From Laccaria trichodermophora (taxonomy: Eukaryota; Basidiomycota; Agaricomycetes; Agaricales; Hydnangiaceae), in assembly GCA_018417955.1 (NCBI GenBank), contig JACTVC010000003.1, forward strand, positions 2,852,001-2,916,000: a stretch of DNA of 64,000 nucleotides, given 5' to 3'. The notes under the pieces were generated by a model. It had not been told where the DNA came from, ran no database searches, and saw only the letters and a list, made by a program, of their open reading frames with translations. The position numbers and the translations under genes are program-made. This document shows, one piece after another, positions 43,954 through 55,216 of the stretch (position 1 is its first letter; every line of letters starts with the position of its first letter).

Positions 43954-45277
43954 TCAAGGCTGACCCCCATTGGCAATTTGCGAAGGCGGAAGATATCGAT
44001 TTGATCCTCCAGCTCCTGGCGAAGTTCCAGTTCCAGAATAAGGAAGTTCAGTCGGAGTCGTAGGAGAGGCATAATCCGCGGGGCCAGGGTATTGTTGGTT
44101 TTGGGCGTAAGCGGGCGGTCGATATGGACTCTGGGTCTGATAGCGACTCGGTGCGGTTGGGTACTGGTTTGGTGGGGTTTGGTATTGGTTCTGCGGATGT
44201 TGGTATTGCATCTGCGGGTTTTGATACTGCGTCTGCGGGGATTGATATTGGCCCTGTGGGGGTTGATACTGAACCGGTGCGCCGTGATATTGGGAGGAGT
44301 CCCCTGTCGTTTGGTACGGAATGAAATGATTCGCGTCGGGCTGCGCCTGCGACATGGATGGGTAGCTCGGGTAAGACCTCGGTGGTGGCTTCAATGGTTC
44401 CGTGAATGTATCAGTATCATGGGAAGGTTGAGGATCCCAAACTGCAAAGTATTGCATAAGTACACGGGAATAATATGTTTATAAAGCAGGCTCACAGTTC
44501 GATCCTTTCAAGGCTTCGTCCAATTCGGCCCTGCGGCGCTTCTGCCTAACGAAGAAAAACGCGACCACGAGAAGGGCTAGCAACACGACCCCCCCAACAA
44601 CCCCACCGACTATAGCTCCAGAGTTCCCACCATTCGAGGTGGACGCAACTTTGGCAGTTTGAGAGCTAGCGGCGGCAGTTGAAGATGCTCCCTGGATGAC
44701 AGTGACCGTCACCGGAACAGTCGGCGTGACGACTGCGGATGTCGTACTCGCTATTTCGGAAGTCGAAGTAGATAAAGAGGGGGTAGAGGAAGAAGAAGAA
44801 GCGGGAGTGGGGGATGAAAAAGCAGAGGAGGATGACGACGGGGCTGATGGAATCACAGCGAAAAAATCAAGGAATAACTGATCCCCGTCCACGCCATTGG
44901 TAATCGTCAGGGTATGCGTCCCAGCTGGAAGCGTTGGTGATTGAAAGAATAATTGCTTGAACTGTGTAGTCGCCTGGGATTTTCCAGTGAACACCACCGG
45001 TGTGTTGCTATCGACCGTGTAAGATGAGACTGCGTCTTGTTGGAGAAGGCCTTTCTGCACAATCGTTCCATAGACTCCAATGCTCGTTCCTACGACGCCT
45101 CAGTAAATTTCCAAAGTCCCCATTTTTTAATCACTGACCATTGAAACTGAGCTTTGCAGTGGCCCCACGAAGTGAAGTCCAGGTGGTGGTTGAATCAAAC
45201 TCGTTTGTGGAGCCAGCCTGACCCCACTGTCCAGAGGAGTAGGTAACGGAAGGATCCCTGTCGTCTAAGATGGACAT
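43954..45277 (-). CDS. single-pass membrane protein with extracellular sandwich-like domain, copy 1
   Basis: Exons 45139-45277, 44496-45089 and 43954-44441 join to 406 residues. The N-terminal domain (MSILDDRDPSVTYSSGQWGQ; LSFNGTSIGVYGTI; LPAGTHTLTITNGVDGDQLF; LDFFAVIP) is a beta-rich module frequent in agaricomycete surface proteins. It is followed by a Ser/Thr-rich stalk (about 126-200) and one membrane segment at about 204-227 (GAIVGGVVGGVVLLALLVVA), then a basic stop-transfer KRRR. The cytosolic tail is Pro/Gln/Tyr-rich with QYQxPQ repeats. There is no cleavable signal peptide, so the membrane segment probably acts as the signal anchor. Layout recalls cell-wall sensors but function is not established. 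Paralogue at 46926-47903. Confidence 0.8.
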
Positions 45278-45728
45278 TAGAAAATACAAAGGGAGAGGCG
45301 TTCAAAAATAAAGAATATAGTCAAAGGAGTGGGAGGGGCATGCAAAATGGGAAGAGGAGTGCGCGTGACGATTGACCGCACCATATTGAAGCCTTTGTTC
45401 GTGAAAGAACCATGGGCGTTACCATGGCGGCTGTTATCATGATGAATGGAATCAAAATCTCATGACGGTTTACGAACCCGTGACCAGAAGCTGCACATCG
45501 CCAAGCCAGCAATTGCAAATATAACCCCCGAAGGGTGTTTTGGAGGAAGAATTCCGGAGGCTCCTCGAAGAGAAACCATTTCCCGTGACGACACTAACGT
45601 CCTAAGGCTAGTCTAAATTTTTGAGCAAGAGTCGAGACATGATTTGAAGCTTTAGAGACAAAAGAACTCACAACTTGAGCTTGAACCCGAAAGAGTAGCG
45701 ACGGTTGCACAGGGTCGCATTTGCTCAC
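45278..45728. other. no supported gene
   Basis: Upstream flank of the membrane protein gene; no coding signal. Confidence 0.45.
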
Positions 45729-45736
45729 TCCACCCC

Positions 45737-46162
45737 AGGACCCCCGAAAATCCTGCTAAATGGTAGATACTAAAATTGCCGATTTCCAGATTCTTGTCCG
45801 TACCAATTTTGGCGAAGTCTGTCCGGATTTTATCTAGCCTAGACCAAAATTTCGAAAAGTTGTCTGAACTGCGTATCTAGCCTAAGTCAGGGCCAAATTT
45901 TTTAGTGCGGCACAAGGTTCGAACTGCAGACCACACGTCAGGCTTGGTAAAGTACATACTTTTTTTCCGTTGAGCTACGCGACCATACTTGTCCGGTTAG
46001 TATCTAGCCTCTGATTCTTCTCGCAAGCCTGTCCGGATTCTGTATCTAGCATTTTGCTGATTTTTTCGAAAACCTGTCCGGTTTGTGTCTAGCCTAGCAC
46101 CTCATTTTGAAAATTTCTGTCCGGATCGGTATCTACCATTTAGCAGGATTTTCGGGGGTCCT
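45737..46162. mobile_element. non-autonomous element with 8-base target duplication and internal motif array
   Basis: Perfect inverted ends of about 34 bases: AGGACCCCCGAAAATCCTGC at 45737 and its complement ending at 46162. TCCACCCC stands directly outside both ends (45729-45736, 46163-46170). Inside, TGTCCGG (or TGTCTGA) followed after 4-6 bases by TATCTAGCC-like sequence occurs six times (near 45819, 45860, 45990, 46029, 46074, 46117). A tRNA-like stretch lies on the minus strand at 45905-45984 with TAGCTCAACGG (A box) and GTTCGAACC (B box). The 8-base duplication fits hAT or a related superfamily, though the terminal bases AGGAC do not match the usual YARNG. Confidence 0.85.
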
Positions 46163-46170
46163 TCCACCCC

Positions 46171-46925
46171 ACATAATTGTTAGGCAGCGACGAACAGGGT
46201 TGTGTAAATGTCATACATGCACCCGCAGGGTCAAGAAAACGAGTTCGGGCAAAATCGTTCCGCTTCCGACACGGCGCTACAGCCCGCTTGGAGCAAAACC
46301 TGAGGAAGCGAATGAAAATTAAAAACGCGAATGAGCTGGAGGTCTGGCAAATAATTTGGCGTTGGTTCTGTGGGGTGTGTTCAGGTGTAGGTGAGAGTCA
46401 GGTAAATGAAAGGCTTTTGGCATTCCCCGGAGTTAACATATCCTTACGGATGACTTACCGACGCCTGAATTGCCCAATTCGTTTCGGCGAACGCTCTCGC
46501 AATAGTAATTGAGAACATCTCAGGAGAACGCCGAACGTACTCGAGTATATATGTAGTATTTACGGACTTGAAGCGCGTGAACGCGCGTAGTACTCAATGA
46601 ACCTAGCCAGGTATAATCCGCGCTTTCTCGCACGAACACTATGGTAATGATCGATAATGTCTATACTGTATATAATTCACAACGTTGTCACTACAGCAAA
46701 TGGAATCTCCCGACTAACAAAGACTTTGGTTAGATCAAGCTTTACAAAAATTTCTCCGCTTTGTATGGAAACTTTTCTCCGCTGATAGAACGCGGTGCTG
46801 ATGTCACGAAAATAGCTATTAAAAATCGCAGAACCGTCCATTTCAGTCATGTGCCACTCAAAACGGCAACGGGCTCTGTCTGCCATAAAAAAAGAAAAAC
46901 CCCTCTACCCCTCCCTCCCAACCGC
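46171..46925. other. no supported gene
   Basis: 3' flank of the second membrane protein gene. A GCGCGTGAACGCGCG hairpin lies near 46575. Confidence 0.45.
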
Positions 46926-47903
46926 TCACCTCACATCCGACGAAGCAGTATACCTAGGCGGCAACTCACCACCGCGACCCTTCTCTCCGAGTCTCCCACC
47001 AGCAAAAAATGGAACCTGCGTCCCATGCTGCCCAACCACCGAGCTCCCAGCATCGTCATGCCCATACCCATACCCCCGCGACGTTACGTATTCCCCCAAG
47101 CTCGACGTCCCCGTTAACGACCCGTCTCCAATGACGAAGGGCGTGATGTTACCGGCGTAAGACATATCTTGCTGTGGTGGAGAGAGTGAATCTGGAGGGA
47201 CGTTTTTTTCCTGTCGGTCAAGGTGTCGTCGCCTGCGGCGGCGGACGAAGAAGCAGGCGAAGAGGATCAGTGAGATGGTGAGGGCCCCGCCAATTGCGCC
47301 GCCGATTGCAGCGCCTATCGGGGGACGTACGTGGGTTGTACCAGTTGATGTTTGAAGTGCGGTGGCGGAGTGAGTTGTTGTGGCTGTTGAGGAAATGGGC
47401 GTGGTAGAGCTGCTACTAGACGCATCACCCGTCGTCTCAACTTCCAAAAAATCAAGCGTCAGAACGTCGTTCTGCAGCACGTTGCTAATTGCCAACGTAT
47501 GCTGTCCCAACCCCAGCCCCGTAGCTCTGAAGAACAGCTGCTGGTGCTGGTCGTCCGTCTTCTGCGTTCCGTTGAATGCATAAGGTACGCCAGAGTCAAT
47601 GGTGTAGTTCGATAGGGGCGCGTACCCGAAGCCTGTGGGGCCTATTCTGCCGTAGACGCTCACGCCTGTTCCTATGTAATGTATATGGGTATTTGTGAGG
47701 CTGCTCGGGAAGGAAGAAAGGAAGAAGGGGAGGAAGGCGTTAGGTACGTACGTACCAGTGAAATTGAATGACACGGCGGACCCAGCGTAGATGGTGAACG
47801 TCGTGGTGTTGAGGTAGTCGAGTGAAGTACCAGCGGTGCCCCATATACCGGAATATTGTATACTGGGATCTCGGTCGTCGTATCTAGTTATGATGGAGGC
47901 CAT
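46926..47903 (-). CDS. single-pass membrane protein with extracellular sandwich-like domain, copy 2
   Basis: Exons 47756-47903 and 46926-47671 join to 297 residues. N-terminal domain YDDRDPSIQYSGIWGTAGTS ... VSFNFTGTGVSVYGRIG ... LGQHTLAISNVLQNDVLTLD parallels copy 1 step by step, including the first intron after the same Gly codon. Membrane segment at about 168-192 (IGAAIGGAIGGALTISLILF), followed by RRRRRR. The cytosolic tail is unrelated in sequence to that of copy 1 (Gly/Tyr-rich, ending RYTASSDVR). The 84-base intron is a multiple of three and has no in-frame stop, so a retained-intron form of 325 residues would also be open. Confidence 0.82.
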   Translation of the reverse strand: MASIITRYDDRDPSIQYSGIWGTAGTSLDYLNTTTFTIYAGSAVSFNFTGTYVPNAFLPFFLSSFPSSLTNTHIHYIGTGVSVYGRIGPTGFGYAPLSNYTIDSGVPYAFNGTQKTDDQHQQLFFRATGLGLGQHTLAISNVLQNDVLTLDFLEVETTGDASSSSSTTPISSTATTTHSATALQTSTGTTHVRPPIGAAIGGAIGGALTISLILFACFFVRRRRRRHLDRQEKNVPPDSLSPPQQDMSYAGNITPFVIGDGSLTGTSSLGEYVTSRGYGYGHDDAGSSVVGQHGTQVPFFAGGRLGEKGRGGELPPRYTASSDVR

Positions 47904-48950
47904 TGATGTTGATGAAGGCCTGGTGTAACGAGCGTGAGGAGGGCGGGGGAAGGGAGGGAAAAGAAGGTCAAGGTGAAGATTGGAAGAGAGATGTCATCAG
48001 AGCTCAAACATAGACTGCAGAGAAGTTTGATGCGTGATGCACTTTTTCAGGTGAAATTTGCAACGCATTTAATCAGGCCGCCCAGCCGCGAGTTTCCTTT
48101 GTGTACCGGGAATCGTGTAAGTACACACCAGCCCAGGGAGTCCAATAACTGGCGCCGGTATTTTCCACACCAGCCGTTACGGTGAGACTTGCCCCAAAAA
48201 AATACTCCCCCCTCCCTCAAATTTCACGAGGCGAGCCTACGGCGCCTGAGTCTTCGGCGTTATGTCGGATGGGTGACTGGTTATTGATGATGCAGATGGC
48301 CAGCATCAAAGATGTCCTCGCTAGCAATCCGAGCAACGAAGGGTGAATGATAATGATCTTGCTGGCCACTCCAAGCTTCAGGCGGAGCGCGGACCTGAGC
48401 GTGATACACATCCGGTCGCAGATGTGCCTGCAGAGTAGAATGAGCTGCATGGGTGCTGGCAAGCCCTGCGACCAAGCGTTGTACCAACAATGCGCCGTAC
48501 GTCCAGATGCAGCAGTCCAGCGACCCATTATGATTCAATATGGACATAATGCGAAGATTTGGCCTCTAATGCGTCCGAAGAGATTTCACGGATGCAGAGT
48601 GGCAAGTGCTCGCAAGCATCGGGACGAACAGCAACTTGAAATCAAGGTGGGAAGGAGGTGGAAAGAGAACTTGTACGCCTAGCGAAATTGGATCCGTGGT
48701 GGTGTTGAGGTACTTGCTCGAATGGACAACCAGTGCCTCCATGTACCGGAGTTCATCAAATCTGGTGTCGATATCGATGCCAGTAAGCGTATTACTTTGT
48801 TGTCGGTGGGCATACTTCACCAAAGCTCCTACGTCAAAGCCATGAAGAAAGATTTTTCTGCATACTACACCTCGATGGGGGGGGTTCATAACTACATATA
48901 TCTGAAGTGACGTCCGCATGACTGACTCCCCACTAAACCTGCCTCACATC
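47904..48950. other. no firmly supported gene; two open minus frames
   Basis: Minus frames 48566-48919 (with EALVVHSSKYLNTTTDPISL) and 48281-48547 (with SLDCCIWTYGALLVQRLVAG) have protein-like composition and could be exons of one unknown gene ending at 48281, but I found no splice scheme and no motif. Confidence 0.35.
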
Positions 48951-49617
48951 TTATGTCCGCGCAGCACCAGGGACGGTCCTCCTCTCCCTACGTTGTCCCG
49001 CTCCACGCTCTGGAACGGCAGTGACGGGCACAACGATGCTAACGGGGATACTATCAAAGTTGAGGGAATCCAACAGCGCCTAAAAAAAACATCCCAAATC
49101 CATCAGTTCCCACTCGAGGGGGGGGAGGGAAAAAAGACGAGACGGACCTTAGTATCAGGATCGACCTCCAACCCAGTAGCACTCGTATCAAGAGCAGACG
49201 TTTCGGGGACATAGTTATCCTTCCTCTCACGTTCTTCCTCTTGGAGCTTGAAGGAGATACCGCGGACGGGGCCGCGCTGGATGCGTTTCATGAGATGGGT
49301 GGTGAACCCGGATATTTTGTTGCGTAGGCGTTTGGATGGGACGACTGCCTGTTTGAGTGGGTGAATGGGATGGAGGAGGGCAAAGGGGAAGGAAGACGCA
49401 CGACTTCATCGATGATTCGCTTGTTGGTGTGGAAGTCGAGTGTAAGGCGGGGGTAGCTGTTAGCCAAGTAAGCATGATGTCCTTGCACTCCTCGAGGACA
49501 CGCACTATTTTTCGATCAAGACGCGGGAAGCCCTCTTGGTTGTTTTAGTACGAACGCGGCCCTACGTTTGTTTGTTAGCATCATACCCCTCGTAACATGT
49601 GCGGGAAGACATACCAT
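48951..49617 (-). CDS. RPS17: 40S ribosomal protein eS17
   Basis: Five exons (49615-49617, 49506-49561, 49402-49456, 49148-49348, 48951-49079) join in phase to 147 residues. The sequence [86 protein letters not shown] and [18 protein letters not shown] is the eS17 family along its full length. eS17 is a component of the small ribosomal subunit. The first exon is only the ATG: ATG is followed at once by GTATGT, as often in ribosomal protein genes. The C-terminal tail is basic and Gly/Arg-rich. It shares its upstream region with uS8 on the plus strand. Confidence 0.95.
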
Positions 49618-49977
49618 GGCGAATGATTTGTCTTGAGAGGAGGAAAGTGTTGCTGAGGACGACGACGACGACGATCAAGGGTTGTGCGTGATGAGGAGAA
49701 GCCGGGATTTCCCGGTGTGGCTTGAGTGACTGTATAGTTGATCAAGCCACTTGATTACGTACAACTTTCAACTATTTGCTCTCCCGTCGTCTTCTCCTCG
49801 CCGTCGTCGTCTCCTCAAGTCCTCAAGGTAATTCCCGCCCTACCCACCTATCCCCCCAATCTTTCATCCGACAGCCTGTTTGACTCGTGCTTTCCGTAGC
49901 ACGACACTCATTCTGGGTTATTTCCTCTGCTCACCACATCTCTCCAGCAAACTCGACTCGAAATAAAAATAAAAATA
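49618..49977. promoter_or_regulatory. shared bidirectional promoter of eS17 and uS8
   Basis: 360 bases separate the two start codons. The eS17 side has a GACGACGACGACGACGA tract and the uS8 side complementary CGTCGTCTTCTCC and CGTCGTCGTCTCC pyrimidine tracts. No TATA box is seen. A 5' UTR intron of uS8 is plausible (gtaattcccg at 49830 to tccgtag at 49899). Confidence 0.7.
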
Positions 49978-50857
49978 ATGGTTCGCGTATCCGTCCTCGT
50001 ACGACCCCTTCCCGTTTTTCTAAAAATCCTCTGGGAGATACTGACGAGAATGTAGAACGACTGCTTGAACAACATCGTCAACGCCGAACGCCGTGGAAAG
50101 CGCCAGGTCTTGATTAGGCCTTCGTCGAAGGTTGTCGTCAAGTTCTTGAGCGTTATGCAGCGTCATGGTGGGTTTGTCGCCTCCCTCCCCCCGTGCCTTT
50201 CCCTTCCTTCCTTTAGTATCATATCATTCCGTCTGGCTTTATACCCTCTTCCCTTTCTTCACCCCATCTTCTCATGTGTTATCCCACCCTCTCGCACACC
50301 TCGGCGCGATAACTACGATTGGCGCGACTTCGCTTCCACGCGTATCTCGTTTTAACGCGCCGAAATAGCAAACTATCTTCCATTACCAAACAACGTGTTT
50401 CTGCCTTATCAAGAGAAACGAGTTCACAGAGAAGATTACATTATTTTCTTCTTTCTTTTTCTTCTCTCTTCCCCGCCCTTCTCCCTATCCCCTAAACAAC
50501 ACAAGCCGAACAGAACTAACCCCCAAATTCCCCTTCAGGCTACATCGGCGAATTCGAAATCATCGACGACCACCGCGCCGGCAAAATCGTCATTCAGCTC
50601 AACGGCCGCCTGAACAAAACGGGTGTCATCTCCCCCCGGTTTAACATCCAACATACACAGATTGAGAGTTGGGTTAACTTGTTGTTGCCTGCTAGAGGGT
50701 TTGGGATTATCATTCTTGTGAGTCGAGTCTCTTCTGATTGCTTTATGCTCGGACACGTTCTGACGCTTTTTGACAGACAACCTCCTCTGGGATCCTGGAT
50801 CATGAAGAAGCGCGTCGCAAGAACGTTGGTGGAAAACTCTTGGGATACGTGTATTAA
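49978..50857 (+). CDS. RPS22: 40S ribosomal protein uS8 (S15a/S22)
   Basis: Exons 49978-49998, 50056-50167, 50539-50717 and 50777-50857 join to 130 residues, the normal length for eukaryotic S15a. The sequence [99 protein letters not shown] and [18 protein letters not shown] matches the family without gaps. The protein is part of the small ribosomal subunit body. The first coding exon has 7 codons; the second intron is long (371 bases) and pyrimidine-rich, typical of fungal ribosomal protein genes. Divergent partner: eS17. Confidence 0.96.
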
Positions 50858-51033
50858 TTGGTTGTACCTAGATACTTTTGTATATGCTTTAGGTGCTATA
50901 TGGCATTGCTTGTCTCACGCTTTTTCATGGTCGTGCTCTTTTTTTTCGCTGCGAGTTGACTTGGGAGTGGTGTGCCCGTGGACATGTACTTATGGAGTAT
51001 GATCATGATGTGCAACTTGGCTAGACTCGACGT

Positions 51034-51129
51034 GGGCTCTTGGCACAGGGGTAGCGCGCACGCTTTGCATAAGTATCCATTTACTGAGACGCATGCGTGA
51101 GGTCGTGGGTTCAAATCCCACAGTGTCCA
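51034..51129 (+). tRNA. tRNA-Ala (anticodon TGC) with intron, possibly degenerate
   Basis: GGGCTCT pairs with AGTGTCC (one T-T mismatch, and G3:T70, the Ala identity pair), discriminator A. D arm GCAC/GCGC has one mismatch. Anticodon stem CACGC/GCGTG is perfect, with loop TTTGCAT after removing a ~24-base intron following position 37. T arm GTGGG-TTCAAAT-CCCAC is perfect. A run of nine T follows at about 51160. Two stem mismatches mean it may be a pseudogene. Confidence 0.6.
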
Positions 51130-51532
51130 CTGCTGCAGGGAGTGTAACAATTTCCATTTTTTTTTACTGGTAGCCTTCGGGCCTTCGTACATTCCAAGTA
51201 TGTACGTCGTAGAATCAACGATTCATCATGAAATTGACAGGATAGAAAGGCCGCTGAGGGAGATTGGAAAGGTGTACAACGAGGGTTCATGTTTCTCCAA
51301 GCTAGTCGCGAGCTTGCCAATTGAATATATATTATATTGGCAGGCAGGCATGGTGGGTTGTAATATATGTATCTCATGGGTAGAGCAAGTATGTAGCGGT
51401 CGATCAGACCAAACAACCCACTATTTATGTAATAGACCATGGATTCGTACGCCGACGCACCTCCAGGTTATCTAACGTCGTAGAATCAAATCCATCGAAA
51501 CCGAATCCAACTTGATCAGATGTATATGTATA

Positions 51533-51625
51533 GGGCTCTTTGCACTGGGGTAGCGCGCATGCTTTTGCATTGATCTAGAATGCTTGAGGGTCGTGGGTTC
51601 AAATTCAAATCCCAGAGTCCGTCCA
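51533..51625 (+). pseudogene. tRNA-Ala pseudogene, duplicate of the copy at 51034
   Basis: Same order of blocks (GGGCTCTT, GGGGTAGCGCGCA, GCTTTTGCAT, GGTCGTGGGTTCAAAT, GTCCA) but the T arm contains a short duplication (aaattcaaat) and the anticodon stem is broken. Downstream sequence (gtagcctt, cattccaag, cgtaga/ggatc) also matches the first copy, so a larger unit was duplicated. Confidence 0.65.
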
Positions 51626-52117
51626 CTGAAAAATCAGACCGCCACTTTTTATTGACTGTTGGTATGTAGCCTTTGTGCGTTCCAAGCACTCGTAGGATCA
51701 AATGTTTATGACGAATTCGAAATCACATACAGTGTAGAAAGGTGACTGCGAGAGACAGAATTCGATTTGGGAGGCTCACTCAGGCAGTGCCTCTGAGTCC
51801 ATGTGCGCGCGCGTTCAACTCGACTGGCACCTGAATGGCGATTGAAGCATAGCCCAGCGCTGGCATCTGCCTTACGTACTGCCCTCAATTTCCTGCATTG
51901 AACGGCACCATTGGCTCATATACATATGCCCTTGCAAAAAAAATCGACCTTGAAAAGCTAAATTTAGCCAGAATTTAGCCACTATAAATCGCGGCGCTTT
52001 GGGATGTGCTACGCTGGAGCGCCGGGAGGAAAATAGCGTTCTTAGGGCACAAGCCACCACCCGACTATAAAACCGATGGTGCCGCTCAAATGTGTTTCGC
52101 TAGATACAGGAACTGGA
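51626..52117. other. no supported gene
   Basis: Flank between the tRNA repeat and the GH3-like gene; nothing recognised. Confidence 0.45.
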
Positions 52118-54214
52118 CTAAACTGGAGGAACGAGCGGTAAGCCGACCTCCAATATCACTCTCTTCGCCAACCACTCTTTTGTTGCGACATCAACTGTGG
52201 TAATTGGGACCTTGATTTGTCCCATAGGGCGTCCCGTCAGCTCAAGTCTCCACTGACGATAGGCTCTAAATGTACGCGGTGCGACGATTCGAATGGTGGG
52301 CATCCCAATCCTTCCGTAGTCAGTGAATTTCTTGTACCCTGGATTTGTGAGCAGGACCTCTTGCATTTTGCGTGGAGCAGAGTTGGGATCGGGTCCTGAA
52401 ATTGGAGGTGATTTTGAGAAGCTAGCAGGCAGGGATACGGTACACACCCAGCTCTCCTTCGAGTTCTACAAAATAGCCATAATTTCTAGGAAATTGTCGG
52501 TCATCCAGCTCCGCGACAAACTCCAACACGCGGCCAAGCGCGTCGTGCACCGAATAAATGGCATCTTGTAGCAGTTTATCTGTTACCAACTCGGCATGAA
52601 TGCGGAATCCAACACTGCAGGATGAATGAGTTGGAGTAACAATGCGATGCGGGAGCGACCTACCCTCTCCGTTCAACGAACCGGATGAGAGGCTGCCCGT
52701 CACTTGGATGAAAACCGCCAATCTCGACAACGTCCCTCATTTGGTATCGCCAGAGACCGTGTCTTGTGGTCACCACGAGTTCATAACGTTCCCCTATCTG
52801 GACCTCCCACTAAAGAGAAATAAAAGATGAACTTGGTGTTCGCCTTGTAATAAACAAGGACTTACTGCTTGACGGAGTGATATCCTTGACTCGGCTTCAG
52901 CGACATCAAGGAACTCGAAATACGAATCACCAGAGAGGCGATAAAGATTGTGATCATTTGCGGAATCATATCCATACCCAACCATACACTCGGTTGCACC
53001 ATAGCTGTAGCTTTCGATATCGACAGCAGGCCCGACGTGATGTCGAATCTAGGGGAGCCGTAACTTTGAGGTATAACGGTATAAGTGAAAAATGAACCTT
53101 AGCCGCAAAGGCGGCGTAGCTTCCACTATTGGACGCTCTGACAACCTTAAGCAACGGCCAGATTTCCCTCAACCATCCCTCCTTCCCCTTTTTTATTATT
53201 CGGAGCTCTGCTGCCCGGTGTGGATTTGGCTTGACTTGTGCCTGAAGTTTTTGTTGGGTATCAGAAGGCAATGGGGAAGACTTCACCAACCTCTAAATAT
53301 GGCCTGCAATAGTCAAGATCGTATACGTCGGGAATTGTTCCGTTCTCGACAGCATCGATGACAGTATCCCAGCGTTCTTCTAAAATCAAAACAGCGTCGT
53401 AGAAAATTGACGTGTAACTTGCGCGCATGAAAACAAGTGACGGATCCAGAACGGCAAAGAACATGGTCATGAAGAGGTTTCCCATAATTGTCGGAATGTA
53501 CCAAACTGCAAAAGGAACCGAAGAAAAGGGGGCTGTGGGAAAGCAAATGGCTCAGTGATCGATCCTGTAGCTGATGGCCTCGCAAAAAAACGAACGTGTC
53601 TGGGACATGACCTCGTCGTCATCCTTCAATTCAACACCCATACGCTGCCTCATGATCCCGCTTCCGACTATTGTAACAGGGAGCTCTCTCTGCAAGTCTC
53701 CCTCCTCATTCACAATTTTCACAGCGCCAGAGACGCGCAGACTACTGAATCCGCAGAACCGAATGCCCTTAGGGATATAGTGGCCGTTTTCTGGCACAGG
53801 GTATCTTGGGAACGACTTGACAGTTGACCCCGACGTTCCAGATGTTTGAGCGATAAAATCAGGGAAGCCGGGGGAGAGCAGATCACGAACGGAGGAAGAG
53901 CGAGGTGAGTTTTCGAAGAAACGGGAGACAAAGGGTTCATATGCATCGTATAAAGTCAAAGGAACAGTCTCGCGAAAGCACTGAACGGAGTCTCGACGGG
54001 GTTCCAAAGGGTTTGAGTCGCCTGCTTTCGAGTTTGAGCTGAGATTGTAGCCGAGACGATCGCGTAACGCTGAGAATAGAGGAGCTTCCCGGAAGAAAAT
54101 AGTGTGAGAGTTCATTTGCATGAGTTGGATCAGCACACGTTCCATGCGCTCCTGCACTGTGCACTTGAGTTCAGGCGTTAACGATTGTAGGGGAGGTGGA
54201 GGAGGTACGGCCAT
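52118..54214 (-). CDS. GH3-family adenylating enzyme, copy 1
   Basis: Seven exons (53596-54214, 53291-53532, 53098-53241, 52866-53048, 52664-52809, 52448-52614, 52118-52395) join in phase to 592 residues. It belongs to the GH3 (auxin-responsive promoter 3-like) branch of the acyl-adenylate superfamily: FIAQTSGTSGSTVKSFPRYP is the phosphate-binding motif, YSYGATECMVG the second nucleotide motif, and WRYQMRDVVEIGGF the position of the third, where the usual Y-R-x-G-D reads Y-Q-M-R-D. Plant members join amino acids to jasmonate or auxin; the fungal substrate is unknown. The C-terminal domain is complete (GYKKFTDYGRIGMPTIRIV). The altered third motif may weaken ATP binding. Exons 2-6 have the same lengths as in copy 2. 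Confidence 0.88.
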
Positions 54215-55216
54215 TGCAGTTGCAGAGAACTTGCTCCAAGATACCTACAGTAGAAGCAAATTTTATGGGGCGACGATTGAGGGGCAAGAGCGAATAAGGA
54301 TACCAGAAGGATACCAATCGGCACCTTGTTTCTTTCATGAATGTCGATACCGGAGAGTGGTTTAGTTGCCTAGCCCTAGCCCGACGTTGTGTCAAACTGC
54401 CTCATGTCCCTTGACAGCTTGATGTAAAACCCTAGACACCTGCCTCGCTTTGTACAAGGAATCCTTTACAGCTAAACTCATATCGATAGACCCACTTCGC
54501 GAATATAGCGTTTAGCCGCTTTGTTTATGTTGGTGCCTGCACAAACAGGCTTTACCAAACTCGGAACCTGCTTATTCCAGGAAAATGTGCGATTTCACTG
54601 GGCTGAAGACAGGCAGACATGAATACAAATTGATATTCAATGTCAGCAATAATGTGTTGATGGTTTCCGATGGCTATGATAGAGGGAAACTAGCAGGACG
54701 CGAGTTGAACAAATATTTAAGGTTGAACTTCCTCGGATTTATGACCACGTTTAGTTAGTTTTATTTGTTCGTATAAACAAGGTGGCTGAGCGCTGCATTT
54801 GCAAAGTGGGTCTATCGCTGTAAAAGGAAAGAAGCGGGCACGAATGACGCAAGCCCCCACCCACTGAAGGTAAGTATATGTAATAAGATGGACTCCAATT
54901 GTGGTTGTAATAGTACGGAATTGCACCAAATGCAGGTGAAGTTGTGCAAACTTCAAGGCGGAGCCCAGAAATTTCGGCGATGTGTCTAGGGTTTTGCATC
55001 ATGCTCTTGCTTAAGCGCTGAGCCCTGGTGAAAATCAACTCCGATCAGGCCGAGTCACAGTGACTATGGTCGATTTGCGTGGCTTGTGTGAGCATCAATC
55101 GAGTTAGATATATTTCAGGTGATTTGCAAGGCTGACCCACACTAAAAACCACACTGCGTACATGGCTTACATCGTGTAATATCGAATTGGATCGAACTCA
55201 AATCTATTTGTATAGA
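54215..55216. other. no supported gene
   Basis: 5' flank of GH3 copy 1 up to the repeat block; short frames only. Confidence 0.5.

Noticed and set aside
44092..44484. 130-codon plus frame rich in Leu/Val/Arg
   Set aside because: Antisense shadow of the QYQ-rich tail of the membrane protein gene.
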